Shown here: positions 16,922-25,224 of the stretch, piece after piece
Position numbering within the stretch: the first letter of the stretch is position 1
Layout: each line of letters starts with the position of its first letter
Assembly (NCBI RefSeq): GCF_003917135.1
Contig: NZ_RPDI01000010.1
Span: 35,305 to 99,304 of the forward strand
From: Leucobacter chromiireducens
Lineage (GTDB): Bacteria; Actinomycetota; Actinomycetes; Actinomycetales; Microbacteriaceae
DNA length: 64,000 nt
Direction: 5' to 3'
Notes under the pieces: generated by a model
What the model saw: only the letters and a program-made list of their open reading frames with translations
What the model was told of the DNA's origin: nothing
Databases searched by the model: none
Position numbers and translations under genes: made by a program

Positions 16922-16945
16922 GGGGTGGGGGCGCTCCCCCACCCC
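16922..16945. terminator. Terminator hairpin between convergent genes
   Basis: Perfect 10-bp stem GGGGTGGGGG / CCCCCACCCC with loop cgct, 8 bases after the oxidoreductase stop and just before the end of the thiamine-binding gene on the other strand. Confidence 0.8.
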
Positions 16946-16958
16946 GCGCGGCCATCGG

Positions 16959-17285
16959 CTAGTTCGCGCCCTCCACCGCGCGCTCCAGCCGCTCCAGCTT
17001 CCCGTCGAGCTCGCCCGCGAAGCCCGGGCGAATGTCGGCCTTCATCACGAGCGAGACGCGCGAGCCGAACGGCAGCACCGCCTCGGTGGCGCGCTTCACG
17101 ACGTCGAACACCTCGTCCCACTCGCCCTCGATCTCGGTGAACATGGAGGAGGTGCGGTGCGGCAGCCCGGAGTCACGCACCACCCGGATCGCGGCGGCCA
17201 CAGCCTCGGAGACGGAGCCCGTCTCGCTCATGGCTGGGCCGGCCGGGCCCACACCGCTCGGGGCGACAGAGAACGCGAGAATCAT
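16959..17285 (-). CDS. Thiamine-binding protein, MTH1187/YkoF-like family
   Basis: 108 residues of the small ferredoxin-like thiamine-binding family (formerly DUF77): the start ILAFSVAPSGVG, the segment SGLPHRTSSMFTEIEGEWDEV and the VSLVMKADIR strand are family hallmarks. Such proteins bind thiamine or hydroxymethylpyrimidine in the cytoplasm. No riboswitch or thiamine genes are beside it. It is followed closely by the MFS gene on the same strand. Confidence 0.85.
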   Translation of the reverse strand: MILAFSVAPSGVGPAGPAMSETGSVSEAVAAAIRVVRDSGLPHRTSSMFTEIEGEWDEVFDVVKRATEAVLPFGSRVSLVMKADIRPGFAGELDGKLERLERAVEGAN

Positions 17286-17336
17286 GCTGAGTCCTTTCGA
17301 AGCGATGGGGCGAGTCCGCGGCGCGGGGCCCTACGA

Positions 17337-18851
17337 CTAGTCTGCCTCCACGACGCGCACCGGGCCCGAGCGGGCCGGGCGGGGGCCGAAGAACACCGCG
17401 ATCACGGCGCCGACGAGGATCACGCCGAGCGGCAGCATGAGCGACTGCGTCATCGCCTGGCTGAACGCCTCGCGCGCCGGCTCGGGCAGCTGGGCGAGCC
17501 CACCCCCGGCCTCGCCGCCCATCGAGTGCGCGGCGCCCTGCTCGCCGAGCAGCGCAGACAGCCGGGATTCCATGAGCACCGCCATCGCAGCGGAGCCGAG
17601 CACGGCGCCCACCTGACGGCTCGTGTTGTACACCCCGGATCCGGCACCCGCGAGGCGCGGGTCGAGCCCGAACGTGGTGATCGAGGAGAGCGGGCCCCAC
17701 ATGAACGCGTTGCCAGCCCCGAGGATCGCGCTCGGGATCAGGAACATGAGGATCGGCGTCTCCGGCTTCAACAGGAGCGCGAAGCCGAGCACACCGATAC
17801 CGACGAGCAGCAGCCCGATCACGGGGATGCGGCGGGGGTCGCCGCGGTCGATGAGCACCCCGACGGGGCGCGCGAGCGCGATCGAGAGTACGGCCATCGG
17901 GATCAGGAGCAGCGCCGACTGCGTGGGCGTGAGCCCCATCACGAGCTGCAGGAAGAACATGAGCGGCAGGTTCATGCTGGTGATGCTGAAGCCGACCATC
18001 ACGATCGCCGCGGAGCCAACCGAGAAGTTGCGGTCGCGGAAGATCTGTAGCGGGATCAGGGGTTCGCCGCGCTGCACGCGCTGCCAGACCACGAACAGGG
18101 CAAGGATCACGACGCCCGCGATGATGAGGCCCCAGACGCTGATCGGTCCCCAGATCGTGCCCCACTCGTAGCTCCGCCCCTCCTGGATCCCGAACACCAG
18201 CAGGAACATGCCGAGCGCGCTGAGAATCACGCCGACCCAGTCGAAGCGGTGCGCGTTAGTGGGCAGCTTCGGCACGAAGCGCAGCGCAAGCACGAACGCG
18301 ATCACACCGACGGGCACGTTGATGAAGAAGATCCACTCCCAGCCCCAGGCGTCGAGCAGGAAACCGCCGAGGATCGGGCCGACGAGCGTGGCGACACCTG
18401 CGGTGACGCCCCACACAGCCATGGCGGATCCGCGCTCGCGCGGCGCGAAGATGCGCGTGATCACGGCCATCGTCTGCGGGGTCATGAGCGCAGCGCCGAG
18501 GCCCTGGAACACCCGCGCGAGAATGAGCATCTCGATGCTGTGCGCGAGCCCGCACGCGAGCGAGGAGAGCGTGAACACGGCGAGGCCGGAGAGGTAGATG
18601 CGGCGCGTGCCGAAGCGGTCACCCAGGCGGCCGGTGATGAGCAGCGGCACCGCGTACGCGAGCAGGTACGCGCTCGTGGCCCACAGCGTCGCCACCATCG
18701 TGGTCTCGAGGCTCTGCATGATCGACGGGTTCGCGACGGACACGATCGTCGTGTCCACCAGGATCATGAAGAAGCCCAGCACCATGGACCAGAGTGCGGC
18801 CCAGGGGCGGATGGTGGTGTGCTGTGCTGGCTGCTCGGAGTTCACCCGCAC
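17337..18851 (-). CDS. MFS transporter, DHA2 (EmrB/QacA) family
   Basis: 504 residues with about 14 hydrophobic helices. GRLGDRFGTRR in the loop after helix 2 and the motif C-like GPILGGFLLD in helix 5 are typical drug:H+ antiporter signatures. Probably a multidrug or antiseptic exporter. GTG/ATG choice is not critical; the frame begins at 18851 with MRVNSEQ. Confidence 0.88.
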   Translation of the reverse strand: MRVNSEQPAQHTTIRPWAALWSMVLGFFMILVDTTIVSVANPSIMQSLETTMVATLWATSAYLLAYAVPLLITGRLGDRFGTRRIYLSGLAVFTLSSLACGLAHSIEMLILARVFQGLGAALMTPQTMAVITRIFAPRERGSAMAVWGVTAGVATLVGPILGGFLLDAWGWEWIFFINVPVGVIAFVLALRFVPKLPTNAHRFDWVGVILSALGMFLLVFGIQEGRSYEWGTIWGPISVWGLIIAGVVILALFVVWQRVQRGEPLIPLQIFRDRNFSVGSAAIVMVGFSITSMNLPLMFFLQLVMGLTPTQSALLLIPMAVLSIALARPVGVLIDRGDPRRIPVIGLLLVGIGVLGFALLLKPETPILMFLIPSAILGAGNAFMWGPLSSITTFGLDPRLAGAGSGVYNTSRQVGAVLGSAAMAVLMESRLSALLGEQGAAHSMGGEAGGGLAQLPEPAREAFSQAMTQSLMLPLGVILVGAVIAVFFGPRPARSGPVRVVEAD

Positions 18852-18888
18852 AGCCTACTCCCGACCTCCGACAGGGGCGGGATCCGGG

Positions 18889-19293
18889 CTACCGACCGGG
18901 GAGCGCGCCTGGTCCGAACGCGTCGGGGAGCAGTTCGTCGATCGTGCGCTCGCCGTGCGCGGTCGCGAGCCGCATGCCGGGGGCGGCCGCCTCGTGCAGG
19001 AGCTGTCGGCACCGCCCGCATGGCGTGAGCAGGGTGTTTGCCCCGTCCACGCACACGAACGCGCGGAGCTGCCCGCCGCCGCCCAGGTGCAGCGCGCCGA
19101 GCATGGTGCACTCGGCGCAGAGCGTGAGCCCGTAGCTCGCGTTCTCCACATTGCAGCCGGTGATGATGCGCCCGTCCGTCACGAGGGCGGCGCAGCCGAC
19201 GGCGAGCCCCGAGTACGGTGCGTACGAGTGCTCGGTTGCGGCGAGCGCTGCCGCGCGCAGGGCATCCCAGTCGATCACAGCTGCGTCAGTCAT
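18889..19293 (-). CDS. cdd: Cytidine deaminase
   Basis: 134 residues, the usual size of tetrameric CDA. Zinc ligands Cys59, Cys92 and Cys95 with catalytic Glu61 (LTLCAE and PCGRC), plus the substrate loop NVENASYG (48-55). It deaminates cytidine and deoxycytidine to uridine forms for pyrimidine salvage. The ATG at 19293 gives the standard N-terminus; a longer frame is not credible. No other nucleoside genes adjoin. Confidence 0.95.
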   Translation of the reverse strand: MTDAAVIDWDALRAAALAATEHSYAPYSGLAVGCAALVTDGRIITGCNVENASYGLTLCAECTMLGALHLGGGGQLRAFVCVDGANTLLTPCGRCRQLLHEAAAPGMRLATAHGERTIDELLPDAFGPGALPGR

Positions 19294-19388
19294 GGCTCCA
19301 GCGTAGGCGCTGCGCGCGGCGCTCGCCCGTGATCCGGCACGGCCCCGATCCCGCACCCCGGGCTCCCCACGGCACACACAAACCAGAC

Positions 19389-19448
19389 GGAGAAATTGGA
19401 GCGCTCGGCCGGAAGCGCGGCAAAACCTCCGCTTTTCCGAATTTCTCC
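19389..19448 (+). repeat. 60-base dispersed element, copy 1
   Basis: Begins GGAGAAATTGGA and ends AATTTCTCC, giving a 9-base terminal inverted repeat, with an internal AAAACCTCCG. It aligns without gaps to the 60-base stretch at 23855-23914, same orientation. It lies in the 210-base gap 19294-19503. Confidence 0.75.
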
Positions 19449-19471
19449 GCCTGGATCGGTGGTTCAGTAGG

Positions 19472-19494
19472 TGGCTGGCTGGCTGGCTGGCTGG
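19472..19494 (+). repeat. (TGGC)n tandem repeat
   Basis: Five full TGGC units plus TGG, intergenic, ending 9 bases before the stop codon of the minus-strand permease. A slippage-prone simple repeat. Confidence 0.9.
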
Positions 19495-19503
19495 GTCACC
19501 CCC

Positions 19504-20628
19504 TCACCCCTTCAGCGCCTCGCCCAGCTTCACCCGGGTGCCCGTCCGTAGGATCGAGTTGCTGTAGATCCGGGATCCCACCCACACCGCCGCGGCGATG
19601 GTGAGCAGCAGGATGACGAGCGAGAGGAACGGCTCCCACCACTCCGCGGTGCCGAGGTACAGCCGCATCGGCATGCCGATCGGCGCGGAGAAGGGGATGT
19701 AGCTCATCACGGAGAGCGCGCCGGGGTTGTCGAAGAAGAAGATGATCGCAACGTAGGGGATCATCACGAGCCACATCACCGGGCTCACGGCCGACGCCAC
19801 GTCCTCCTGGCGGGACACGAGCGCCGCGAGCGCCGCGTAGAGCGTGGCGAGCAGCACGAAGCCGAAGGCGAAAAGGATCCCGAACCAGATAAGCGCGGTG
19901 CCGAGCTCGCCGAGCAGCAGATCCTGCCCGGTGGCGAGGATGCCGACGCAGGCCAGGCCGACGATCGCGACCACCTGCGCGAGCGCGAGGATGCTGTTGC
20001 CGAGGATCTTGCCGGCGAGCAGCGTGCGCGCGGAGATCGTCGCGAGCAGGATCTCAACGATCCGGGTCTGCTTCTCCTCGACGACGCTCTGCGCGATCGT
20101 GGTGCCGAACGTGATCGCGCTCATCATGAACACCACGCCGAACGCGATAGCGATGATGTAGGCGAGCCCGGGGTTGCTCGTCACCGGGGCGAGGAGCTCG
20201 ACGGAGGGGGCCGCCGACAGCGCCTGCATGACATCGCTCGGGACGCTGTCGTTCGCGAGCACGGTGAGGTCGACCGGGGTGTCCCCACCCGGCACGACCG
20301 CCGCATCGACGTCGCCGGCGCGGACGAGCCGCTCGGCGGCGGCACGATCCTGCACTGATTCGACCTCGAAGCCCGCCTCGCTGAGCCCCGCGGCGGTATC
20401 GCCCACGGCCGCGACCCGGGTGGGCCCTCCGAAACCGCCGGTGTTCGCCATGAAGCCGCTGAACAGCACACCGGCGAGCACGAACAGCAGCAGCACCCCG
20501 GTGGAGACGAGGAACGACTTCGAGCGCAGGCGCGTGGTGATCTCGCGCTCGGCGACGATCCAGGTGCCCTGCGCGGCGCTCAGGCGCGCGTGCGTCGACG
20601 CGGACGCGGGTGTGGTAGTGACGCTCAT
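19504..20628 (-). CDS. ABC-2 type permease (NatB-like)
   Basis: 374 residues. An N-terminal segment (VAEREITTRLRSKSFLVSTG) leads into helix 1, then a large extracytoplasmic domain (about 65-165) and a cluster of five or so C-terminal helices, the NatB/YhaP layout for Na+ or drug export. A GGAGG ribosome site precedes the ATG, which overlaps the ATPase stop (ATGA). Together the two form one exporter. Confidence 0.88.
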   Translation of the reverse strand: MSVTTTPASASTHARLSAAQGTWIVAEREITTRLRSKSFLVSTGVLLLFVLAGVLFSGFMANTGGFGGPTRVAAVGDTAAGLSEAGFEVESVQDRAAAERLVRAGDVDAAVVPGGDTPVDLTVLANDSVPSDVMQALSAAPSVELLAPVTSNPGLAYIIAIAFGVVFMMSAITFGTTIAQSVVEEKQTRIVEILLATISARTLLAGKILGNSILALAQVVAIVGLACVGILATGQDLLLGELGTALIWFGILFAFGFVLLATLYAALAALVSRQEDVASAVSPVMWLVMIPYVAIIFFFDNPGALSVMSYIPFSAPIGMPMRLYLGTAEWWEPFLSLVILLLTIAAAVWVGSRIYSNSILRTGTRVKLGEALKG

Positions 20629-21524
20629 CGGACAACCTCCGTGAAGATCTCTGCGAGGGACGGGGTGACGGGGCTGAAGCTGCGCACCGACGATCCCGGC
20701 TGGGACACCGCGCGCGCGAGCACCGCCTGCGCCGCCTCGTCGGTGTCGGCGTCGAAGCGGGCGAAGCCGCCGTCGAGGTGGGTCACGGCGACGCCTGGCA
20801 CGTCGCGCACCCAGCCGGCGTCTGCGCTCGGCCCGGCAAGCTCGAGCTCGACGGTGCGGCCGGCGTGCGCGGCGCGCAGCGCCTCCCGAGAGCCCTGCGC
20901 GCGGATCCGGCCATCGCCGATCACGACGACGTCGTCGCAGAGGCGCTCAACGATGTCGAGCTGGTGCGAGGAGAACAGCACGGGTGCGCCGCGGTCCGCG
21001 TAGTCGCGCAGCACCCCGAGCACCGCCTCGACCGCCATCGGGTCGAGGCCCGAGAACGGCTCGTCGAGCACGAGCGCGATCGGTTCGTGCACCAGTGCGG
21101 CCGCGATCTGGGCCCGCTGCTGGTTGCCAAGCGAGAGGCTCTCGAGCGTGTCCTTCGCGCGCTCCGCGAGCCCCAGCCGTTCGAGCAGCGCCGTCGCCGA
21201 CGAGCGCGCGGCGCCCGCCTCCATGCCGTGCAGGCGCGCAAGATACACGAGCTGCTCGAGCACCGGCATCTTCGGGTAGAGCCCCCGCTCCTCCGGCATG
21301 TAGCCGAATCGCGCGCGGTCGGCGGCGGTGATCGGCGCGCCGTCCAGGCGCACGGTGCCCGCGTCCGCGGCGAGCACGCCGAGGATGATCCGCATGGTCG
21401 TGGTCTTGCCAGCGCCGTTGCCGCCGACGAAGCCGGTCATTCTGCCGCCCGTCACGGTGAAGCTCACGTCGTCGAGCACCCGGCGCGTGCCGTAGCTGCG
21501 TGACACTCCTGCGATTTCAATCAT
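20625..21524 (-). CDS. ABC exporter ATPase (NatA-like)
   Basis: 299 residues from the ATG at 21524 (ribosome site AAAGGAG). Walker A GGNGAGKTT (34-42), a signature variant LSLGNQQR, Walker B ALVLDEP and SSHQLD H-loop. C-terminal extension of about 80 residues as in NatA/CcmA-type exporters. Partner of the ABC-2 permease. Divergent from the two-component genes, which may regulate it. Confidence 0.9.
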   Translation of the reverse strand: MIEIAGVSRSYGTRRVLDDVSFTVTGGRMTGFVGGNGAGKTTTMRIILGVLAADAGTVRLDGAPITAADRARFGYMPEERGLYPKMPVLEQLVYLARLHGMEAGAARSSATALLERLGLAERAKDTLESLSLGNQQRAQIAAALVHEPIALVLDEPFSGLDPMAVEAVLGVLRDYADRGAPVLFSSHQLDIVERLCDDVVVIGDGRIRAQGSREALRAAHAGRTVELELAGPSADAGWVRDVPGVAVTHLDGGFARFDADTDEAAQAVLARAVSQPGSSVRSFSPVTPSLAEIFTEVVR

Positions 21525-21647
21525 CGCGCTCCTTTCGTTGCATTCAACGCTAGATCGGGATCGCTGCCGCGCGCCTCCCCCGAACGGCGGAACGGCTCCG
21601 CCGCGCGACGGAAGCGCGTTGCCGCCCGAGCGCATACGCTGGAATCC

Positions 21648-23045
21648 ATGACAGCGCACCCGGCCGAGTGGTCACGCCCCCGAGCCGGGCGCGCGGCGCT
21701 GCGCGTCGACGCTGGGATCGCCATCGCGCTGGCCGTCGGCAGCGTCGTCACGTCCCTCCTCTACGCGCGCACCGGCGTGATCGCCGATCCGGCACCGGTG
21801 TGGGTGTCCACGCTGGGTCTCGCGACCTGCACGCTGCCGCTCATCTTCCGGCGCGTTGCCCCGATCCCCGTCGCGATCGTCGTCTCGGTCGGGTTCTTCG
21901 TCTGCGGCCAGTTCGCGGTCCCCGAGCTGCTCATGATCAACGTCAGCCTGTTCCTCGCGCTCTACACGGTGGGGGCGTGGGAGCCGAATCGCGCGGCGGC
22001 GGTGTGGACGCTGATCGGCACGAGCGCGGCACTGTTCGCCTGGCTCATCGTGGCGCTCATCATCTCCGCGTCCGAGGACAGCGATTTCCTCGGCATGCCG
22101 CGCACCGGGCTGTTCTCCGCGTACGCGACGTTCGCCGTGATCCAGATCATCACGAATCTGCTCTACTTCGGGGCGGCGTACTGGTTCGGTCTCCGCTCCT
22201 GGCGGGCGGCGCGCACCCAGGCAGCGCTCGAGGCGCAGGGGCAGGAGCTCGACCGCGAGCGCCGCACGAGCGCCGAGCAGGCCGTCGCGCTCGATCGCAT
22301 CGCCATCGCCCGCGAACTGCACGACGTCGTGGCCCACCACGTGTCCGTGATGGGGATCCAGGCCGGGGCGGCCAGGCGCAGCGTCGAGCGGGATCCGGGC
22401 CGCGCGATCGCGTCGCTCGAGATCGTGGAGGAGAGCGCGCGGGCCGCGGTCGCCGAGCTGCAGCAGCTCGTGCACACCCTGCGCAGCCCGGACACCGATG
22501 CGGGATCACAGCCGATCGGGATCGCGCAGCTGTCCGGCCTCGTCGCCGAATCGCAGGAGGCCGGGGTGCCCGCCACGCTCATCGTCGTCGGGGAGCCGCG
22601 ACCCGTCCCCATGCTCGTCGACGTCGCGCTGTACCGGGCGGCGCAGGAAGCGCTGACGAACGTGCGGAAACACGCGGGGCACGGGGTGGCGGCGACCGTT
22701 CGGCTCCGGTTCCTGCCCGAGGCCATCGAGGTCGAGGTGAGCGACGATGGGGTGGCGATCCTCGGCAGGGACGGGCGCGGAAGCAGCGCGGGATCCGGCC
22801 GCACCGGGCTGGGGCTGGGGCTCCGCGGGATGCGGGAGCGGCTCGGCGCCGTCGGGGGATCGGTGTGGGCCGGTCCGCGCGAACGGGGCGGATTCCTCGT
22901 GCGTGCGCACGTGCCGCTCGCGGCTGCGGCGCGCGGTGAAGGGGCTGAGGAGGCGGGGCTGGCAAGCGTCGCCGAGCGTCCCACGACCGCTGGGAGTTCC
23001 GAGACCACAGAGAGTTCCGAGACCACCGAGACGGGGGCCGCATGA
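21648..23045 (+). CDS. Sensor histidine kinase, NarL/DesK class
   Basis: 465 residues: about five to six membrane helices (20-190), a coiled linker rich in Ala/Glu, the HisKA_3 box with His225 (ARELHDVVAHH) and a HATPase_c domain with EALTNVRKHA and GLGLRGMRERL. A Thr/Ser/Glu-rich tail repeats SSETTE. Signal unknown, likely membrane-borne (cell-envelope or lipid stress). TACGCT at 21635-21640 ends 7 bases before the ATG, hinting at a leaderless mRNA. ATGA overlap with the response regulator. Confidence 0.9.
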   Translation: MTAHPAEWSRPRAGRAALRVDAGIAIALAVGSVVTSLLYARTGVIADPAPVWVSTLGLATCTLPLIFRRVAPIPVAIVVSVGFFVCGQFAVPELLMINVSLFLALYTVGAWEPNRAAAVWTLIGTSAALFAWLIVALIISASEDSDFLGMPRTGLFSAYATFAVIQIITNLLYFGAAYWFGLRSWRAARTQAALEAQGQELDRERRTSAEQAVALDRIAIARELHDVVAHHVSVMGIQAGAARRSVERDPGRAIASLEIVEESARAAVAELQQLVHTLRSPDTDAGSQPIGIAQLSGLVAESQEAGVPATLIVVGEPRPVPMLVDVALYRAAQEALTNVRKHAGHGVAATVRLRFLPEAIEVEVSDDGVAILGRDGRGSSAGSGRTGLGLGLRGMRERLGAVGGSVWAGPRERGGFLVRAHVPLAAAARGEGAEEAGLASVAERPTTAGSSETTESSETTETGAA

Positions 23046-23788
23046 GCATCCGTATCCTGATCGTCGACGACCAGGCGCTCGTTCGCTCCGGGTTCCGCAT
23101 CATCCTGGAGTCGGAACCCGACCTCGAGGTCGTCGGGGAGGCGTCGAACGGCGCGGAGGCGGTCGCGCTGTCGCGCGAACTCCGGCCCGACGTGATCTGC
23201 ATGGACGTCGAGATGCCCGGCATGGACGGGATCGAGGCGGCGCGGCGGATCCTGGCCGCGGGTCCGACGGGGCCCGCAGGGCGTGCGGCGGGGGCGGTGC
23301 CGGCGGTGCCGCCGCCCGCGATTCTGATCCTCACCACGTTCGGGCACGAGCGGTACCTGTTCGCGGCCCTCGCCGCTGGCGTGAGCGGCTTCCTCCTGAA
23401 GACGTCCCGCGCGGAGCAACTCATCGACGCGGTGCGTGCGCTGGCCAGCGGGCACGCGCTGCTCGGGCCGGATGTGACGCGAGCGGTGCTCGAGCGGGTG
23501 GCCGCTGAACCGGCGGACGCGGCAGGGCAGGAGTCTGGCGTCGACCGGGATCAGGCCGCTGATCAGGCTGATCGCGCGGCAGCGTTCGATGCTGCCGGGC
23601 TCACGGAGCGGGAACGCGAGGTGCTCACGCTGGTCGCGCAGGGGCGGTCGAACGCGGAAATCGCGGCAGAGCTCTTCCTCGGGGAGGCCACGATCAAGAC
23701 GCACGTCTCGAACGTGCTGCAGAAGCTCGGTGTGCGTGATCGGATCCAGGCGGTCGTGTGGGCGCACACTCGCGGGGCGGCCGGCTAG
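23042..23788 (+). CDS. LuxR/NarL-type response regulator
   Basis: 248 residues: receiver domain with phospho-acceptor Asp55 (CMDVEMPGMDG), conserved LLKTSRAEQL, and a C-terminal LuxR helix-turn-helix (about 180-245, LTEREREVLTLVAQGRSNAEIA). An Ala/Gly/Pro insertion of about 15 residues follows beta-strand 3 region. Cognate to the kinase just upstream; the divergent exporter genes are the likely target. Confidence 0.92.
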   Translation: MSIRILIVDDQALVRSGFRIILESEPDLEVVGEASNGAEAVALSRELRPDVICMDVEMPGMDGIEAARRILAAGPTGPAGRAAGAVPAVPPPAILILTTFGHERYLFAALAAGVSGFLLKTSRAEQLIDAVRALASGHALLGPDVTRAVLERVAAEPADAAGQESGVDRDQAADQADRAAAFDAAGLTEREREVLTLVAQGRSNAEIAAELFLGEATIKTHVSNVLQKLGVRDRIQAVVWAHTRGAAG

Positions 23789-23854
23789 GCGCCACCCGCG
23801 GGGCTGCGCCGCGCGCCCCACCCTTCGCCCCCAGCCTCAAACCTCAAACCCACC

Positions 23855-23914
23855 GGAGAAATTGGAAAGCTCGCCGCAAAACGGGCGAAACCCTCCGAGA
23901 TATCAGATTTCTCC
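23855..23914 (+). repeat. 60-base dispersed element, copy 2
   Basis: Starts GGAGAAATTGGA and ends ATTTCTCC, same length and orientation as copy 1 at 19389-19448; middle part diverged but keeps CTCG and ACCCTCCG/AACCTCCG. In the 197-base gap 23789-23985; nothing else is seen there. Confidence 0.75.
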
Positions 23915-23985
23915 TGCGGGATCGTGGCGCGGTCGGTCGGGCAGGGCCGGGAGAGCGAGCGCGCGAGCGGGCCGCGCGCGCAACC

Positions 23986-25005
23986 TCAACCCACCAGGCC
24001 GCCCACCGTCGACGCGCGCACCACGAGCTCCGGCTGGAACACGATCTGCTCACGCAGGCCCGTGTCCCCCTGCGCCGCATCGCGCAGCAGGAGCTCGACC
24101 GCGGTGCTGCCGATCTCGAACGCCGGCTGCCGCACCGAGGTGATCGGCACCACGGCGGAGTGCGTGAAGTCAATGTCGTCGTAGCCGATCAGCGCGATGT
24201 CCTCGGGGACGCGCAGCGAGCCCGTCATGACGAGCGCCTGCAGCACGCCGAGCGCCAGCAGGTCGTTGGCCGCAAACACGGCGTCCGGCCGCTCATCCGG
24301 GGGCAGCACCGCAATTGCCTCGCCGATGCGGCGACCCTCGAGAACGCTGAGCGCCTGCGTCTCGAACACCTCGAGCACGGCCCCGCGCTGGGCGGCGAGC
24401 ACCTCGGTGACGCCGGCGAGGCGGTCGGCCACCTGCTCGATGCCGCGCGGGCCGCCGACGAACGCGATCCGTGTGCGCCCGATCTCGAGCAGGTGCCGCG
24501 CCGCGATGCGGCCGCCCTCGACGTCGTCGACGGAGACCGAGGGGAGCGAGCGGTCGCTTGAGCCGCGGTCGACGAGCACGACCGGGATCCCGGCGTCGCG
24601 GAGTTTGCGCAGCTGCGCGAGGTCGGTGTCGACCGGGGTGATGAGCACGCCGGCGACGCGGTGCTCCTCGAACATTTCGAGCAGGCTGGACTCGCGCGGG
24701 CGGGAGTCGTCGCTGCCGCCCATCAGCACGGTGTAGCCGTCGTCGAGCGCGCGGCTCTGCGCGCCGTGCGCGACGTCCATGAAGAACGGGTTCCGCGTGT
24801 CAAGCACGACAAGTCCGAAGCTGTGGCTGCGCCCGGCGCGCAGTTGCCTCGCGGCGTCGTTGCGCACGAAGCCGAGCTGCTCGATGGCGGCGTGGACGCG
24901 CTCGATCGTGGCCGCGGCGACGCGATTCGGGCGGTTGAGCACGTTCGATACGGTGCCGACCGAGACGCCGGCCTCGCGTGCGACGTCTCTGATACTCGCG
25001 GCCAT
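23986..25005 (-). CDS. LacI-family regulator of the rhamnose genes
   Basis: 339 residues from the ATG at 25005: N-terminal LacI helix-turn-helix (IRDVAREAGVSVGTVSNVLN, residues 5-24), hinge helix, and a periplasmic-binding-like effector domain. Divergent from the rhamnose ABC importer, with LacI-type palindromes in the gap. Inferred to repress import and rhaMI-B genes until rhamnose or a derivative binds. A longer in-frame reading would run across the operator, so it was rejected. Confidence 0.9.
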   Translation of the reverse strand: MAASIRDVAREAGVSVGTVSNVLNRPNRVAAATIERVHAAIEQLGFVRNDAARQLRAGRSHSFGLVVLDTRNPFFMDVAHGAQSRALDDGYTVLMGGSDDSRPRESSLLEMFEEHRVAGVLITPVDTDLAQLRKLRDAGIPVVLVDRGSSDRSLPSVSVDDVEGGRIAARHLLEIGRTRIAFVGGPRGIEQVADRLAGVTEVLAAQRGAVLEVFETQALSVLEGRRIGEAIAVLPPDERPDAVFAANDLLALGVLQALVMTGSLRVPEDIALIGYDDIDFTHSAVVPITSVRQPAFEIGSTAVELLLRDAAQGDTGLREQIVFQPELVVRASTVGGLVG

Positions 25006-25069
25006 GCTGCTCCTCTCGTCCGCCCACCTCGCCGTGATCTGCCTCATCATAATTGAGCCCGCCGCCAAA

Positions 25070-25083
25070 TTGAAACGCTTCAA
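25070..25083. promoter_or_regulatory. LacI-type operator 1
   Basis: TTGAAACGCTTCAA, inverted repeat with the CG centre usual for LacI-family sites, 65 bases upstream of the regulator start. Confidence 0.75.
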
Positions 25084-25113
25084 TAACGGATCGGCAACGC
25101 CGCGGTCGCCGGC

Positions 25114-25143
25114 TTGACGGAGGAAAATGACTGTGTTTAGACT
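25114..25143 (+). promoter_or_regulatory. Promoter of the rhamnose ABC operon
   Basis: TTGACG (-35, 25114-25119) and TAGACT (-10, 25138-25143) with an 18-base spacer. Operator 2 lies just downstream, where bound repressor would block initiation. Confidence 0.65.
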
Positions 25144-25156
25144 CTGCGTAACGCGA

Positions 25157-25170
25157 TTGAAACGATTCAT
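25157..25170. promoter_or_regulatory. LacI-type operator 2
   Basis: TTGAAACGATTCAT, nearly the same as operator 1 (11 of 14 bases), 14 bases after the -10 of the importer promoter. Confidence 0.75.
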
Positions 25171-25224
25171 TAACACGATCGCACATCCCACAGCCGAGAT
25201 GCCGCACACGCGACAGGAAGCCCC

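Noticed and set aside
23986..25209. LacI regulator starting upstream of 25005
   Set aside because: The added residues cross the operator and the promoter of the importer; the ATG at 25005 starts exactly at the LacI helix-turn-helix.
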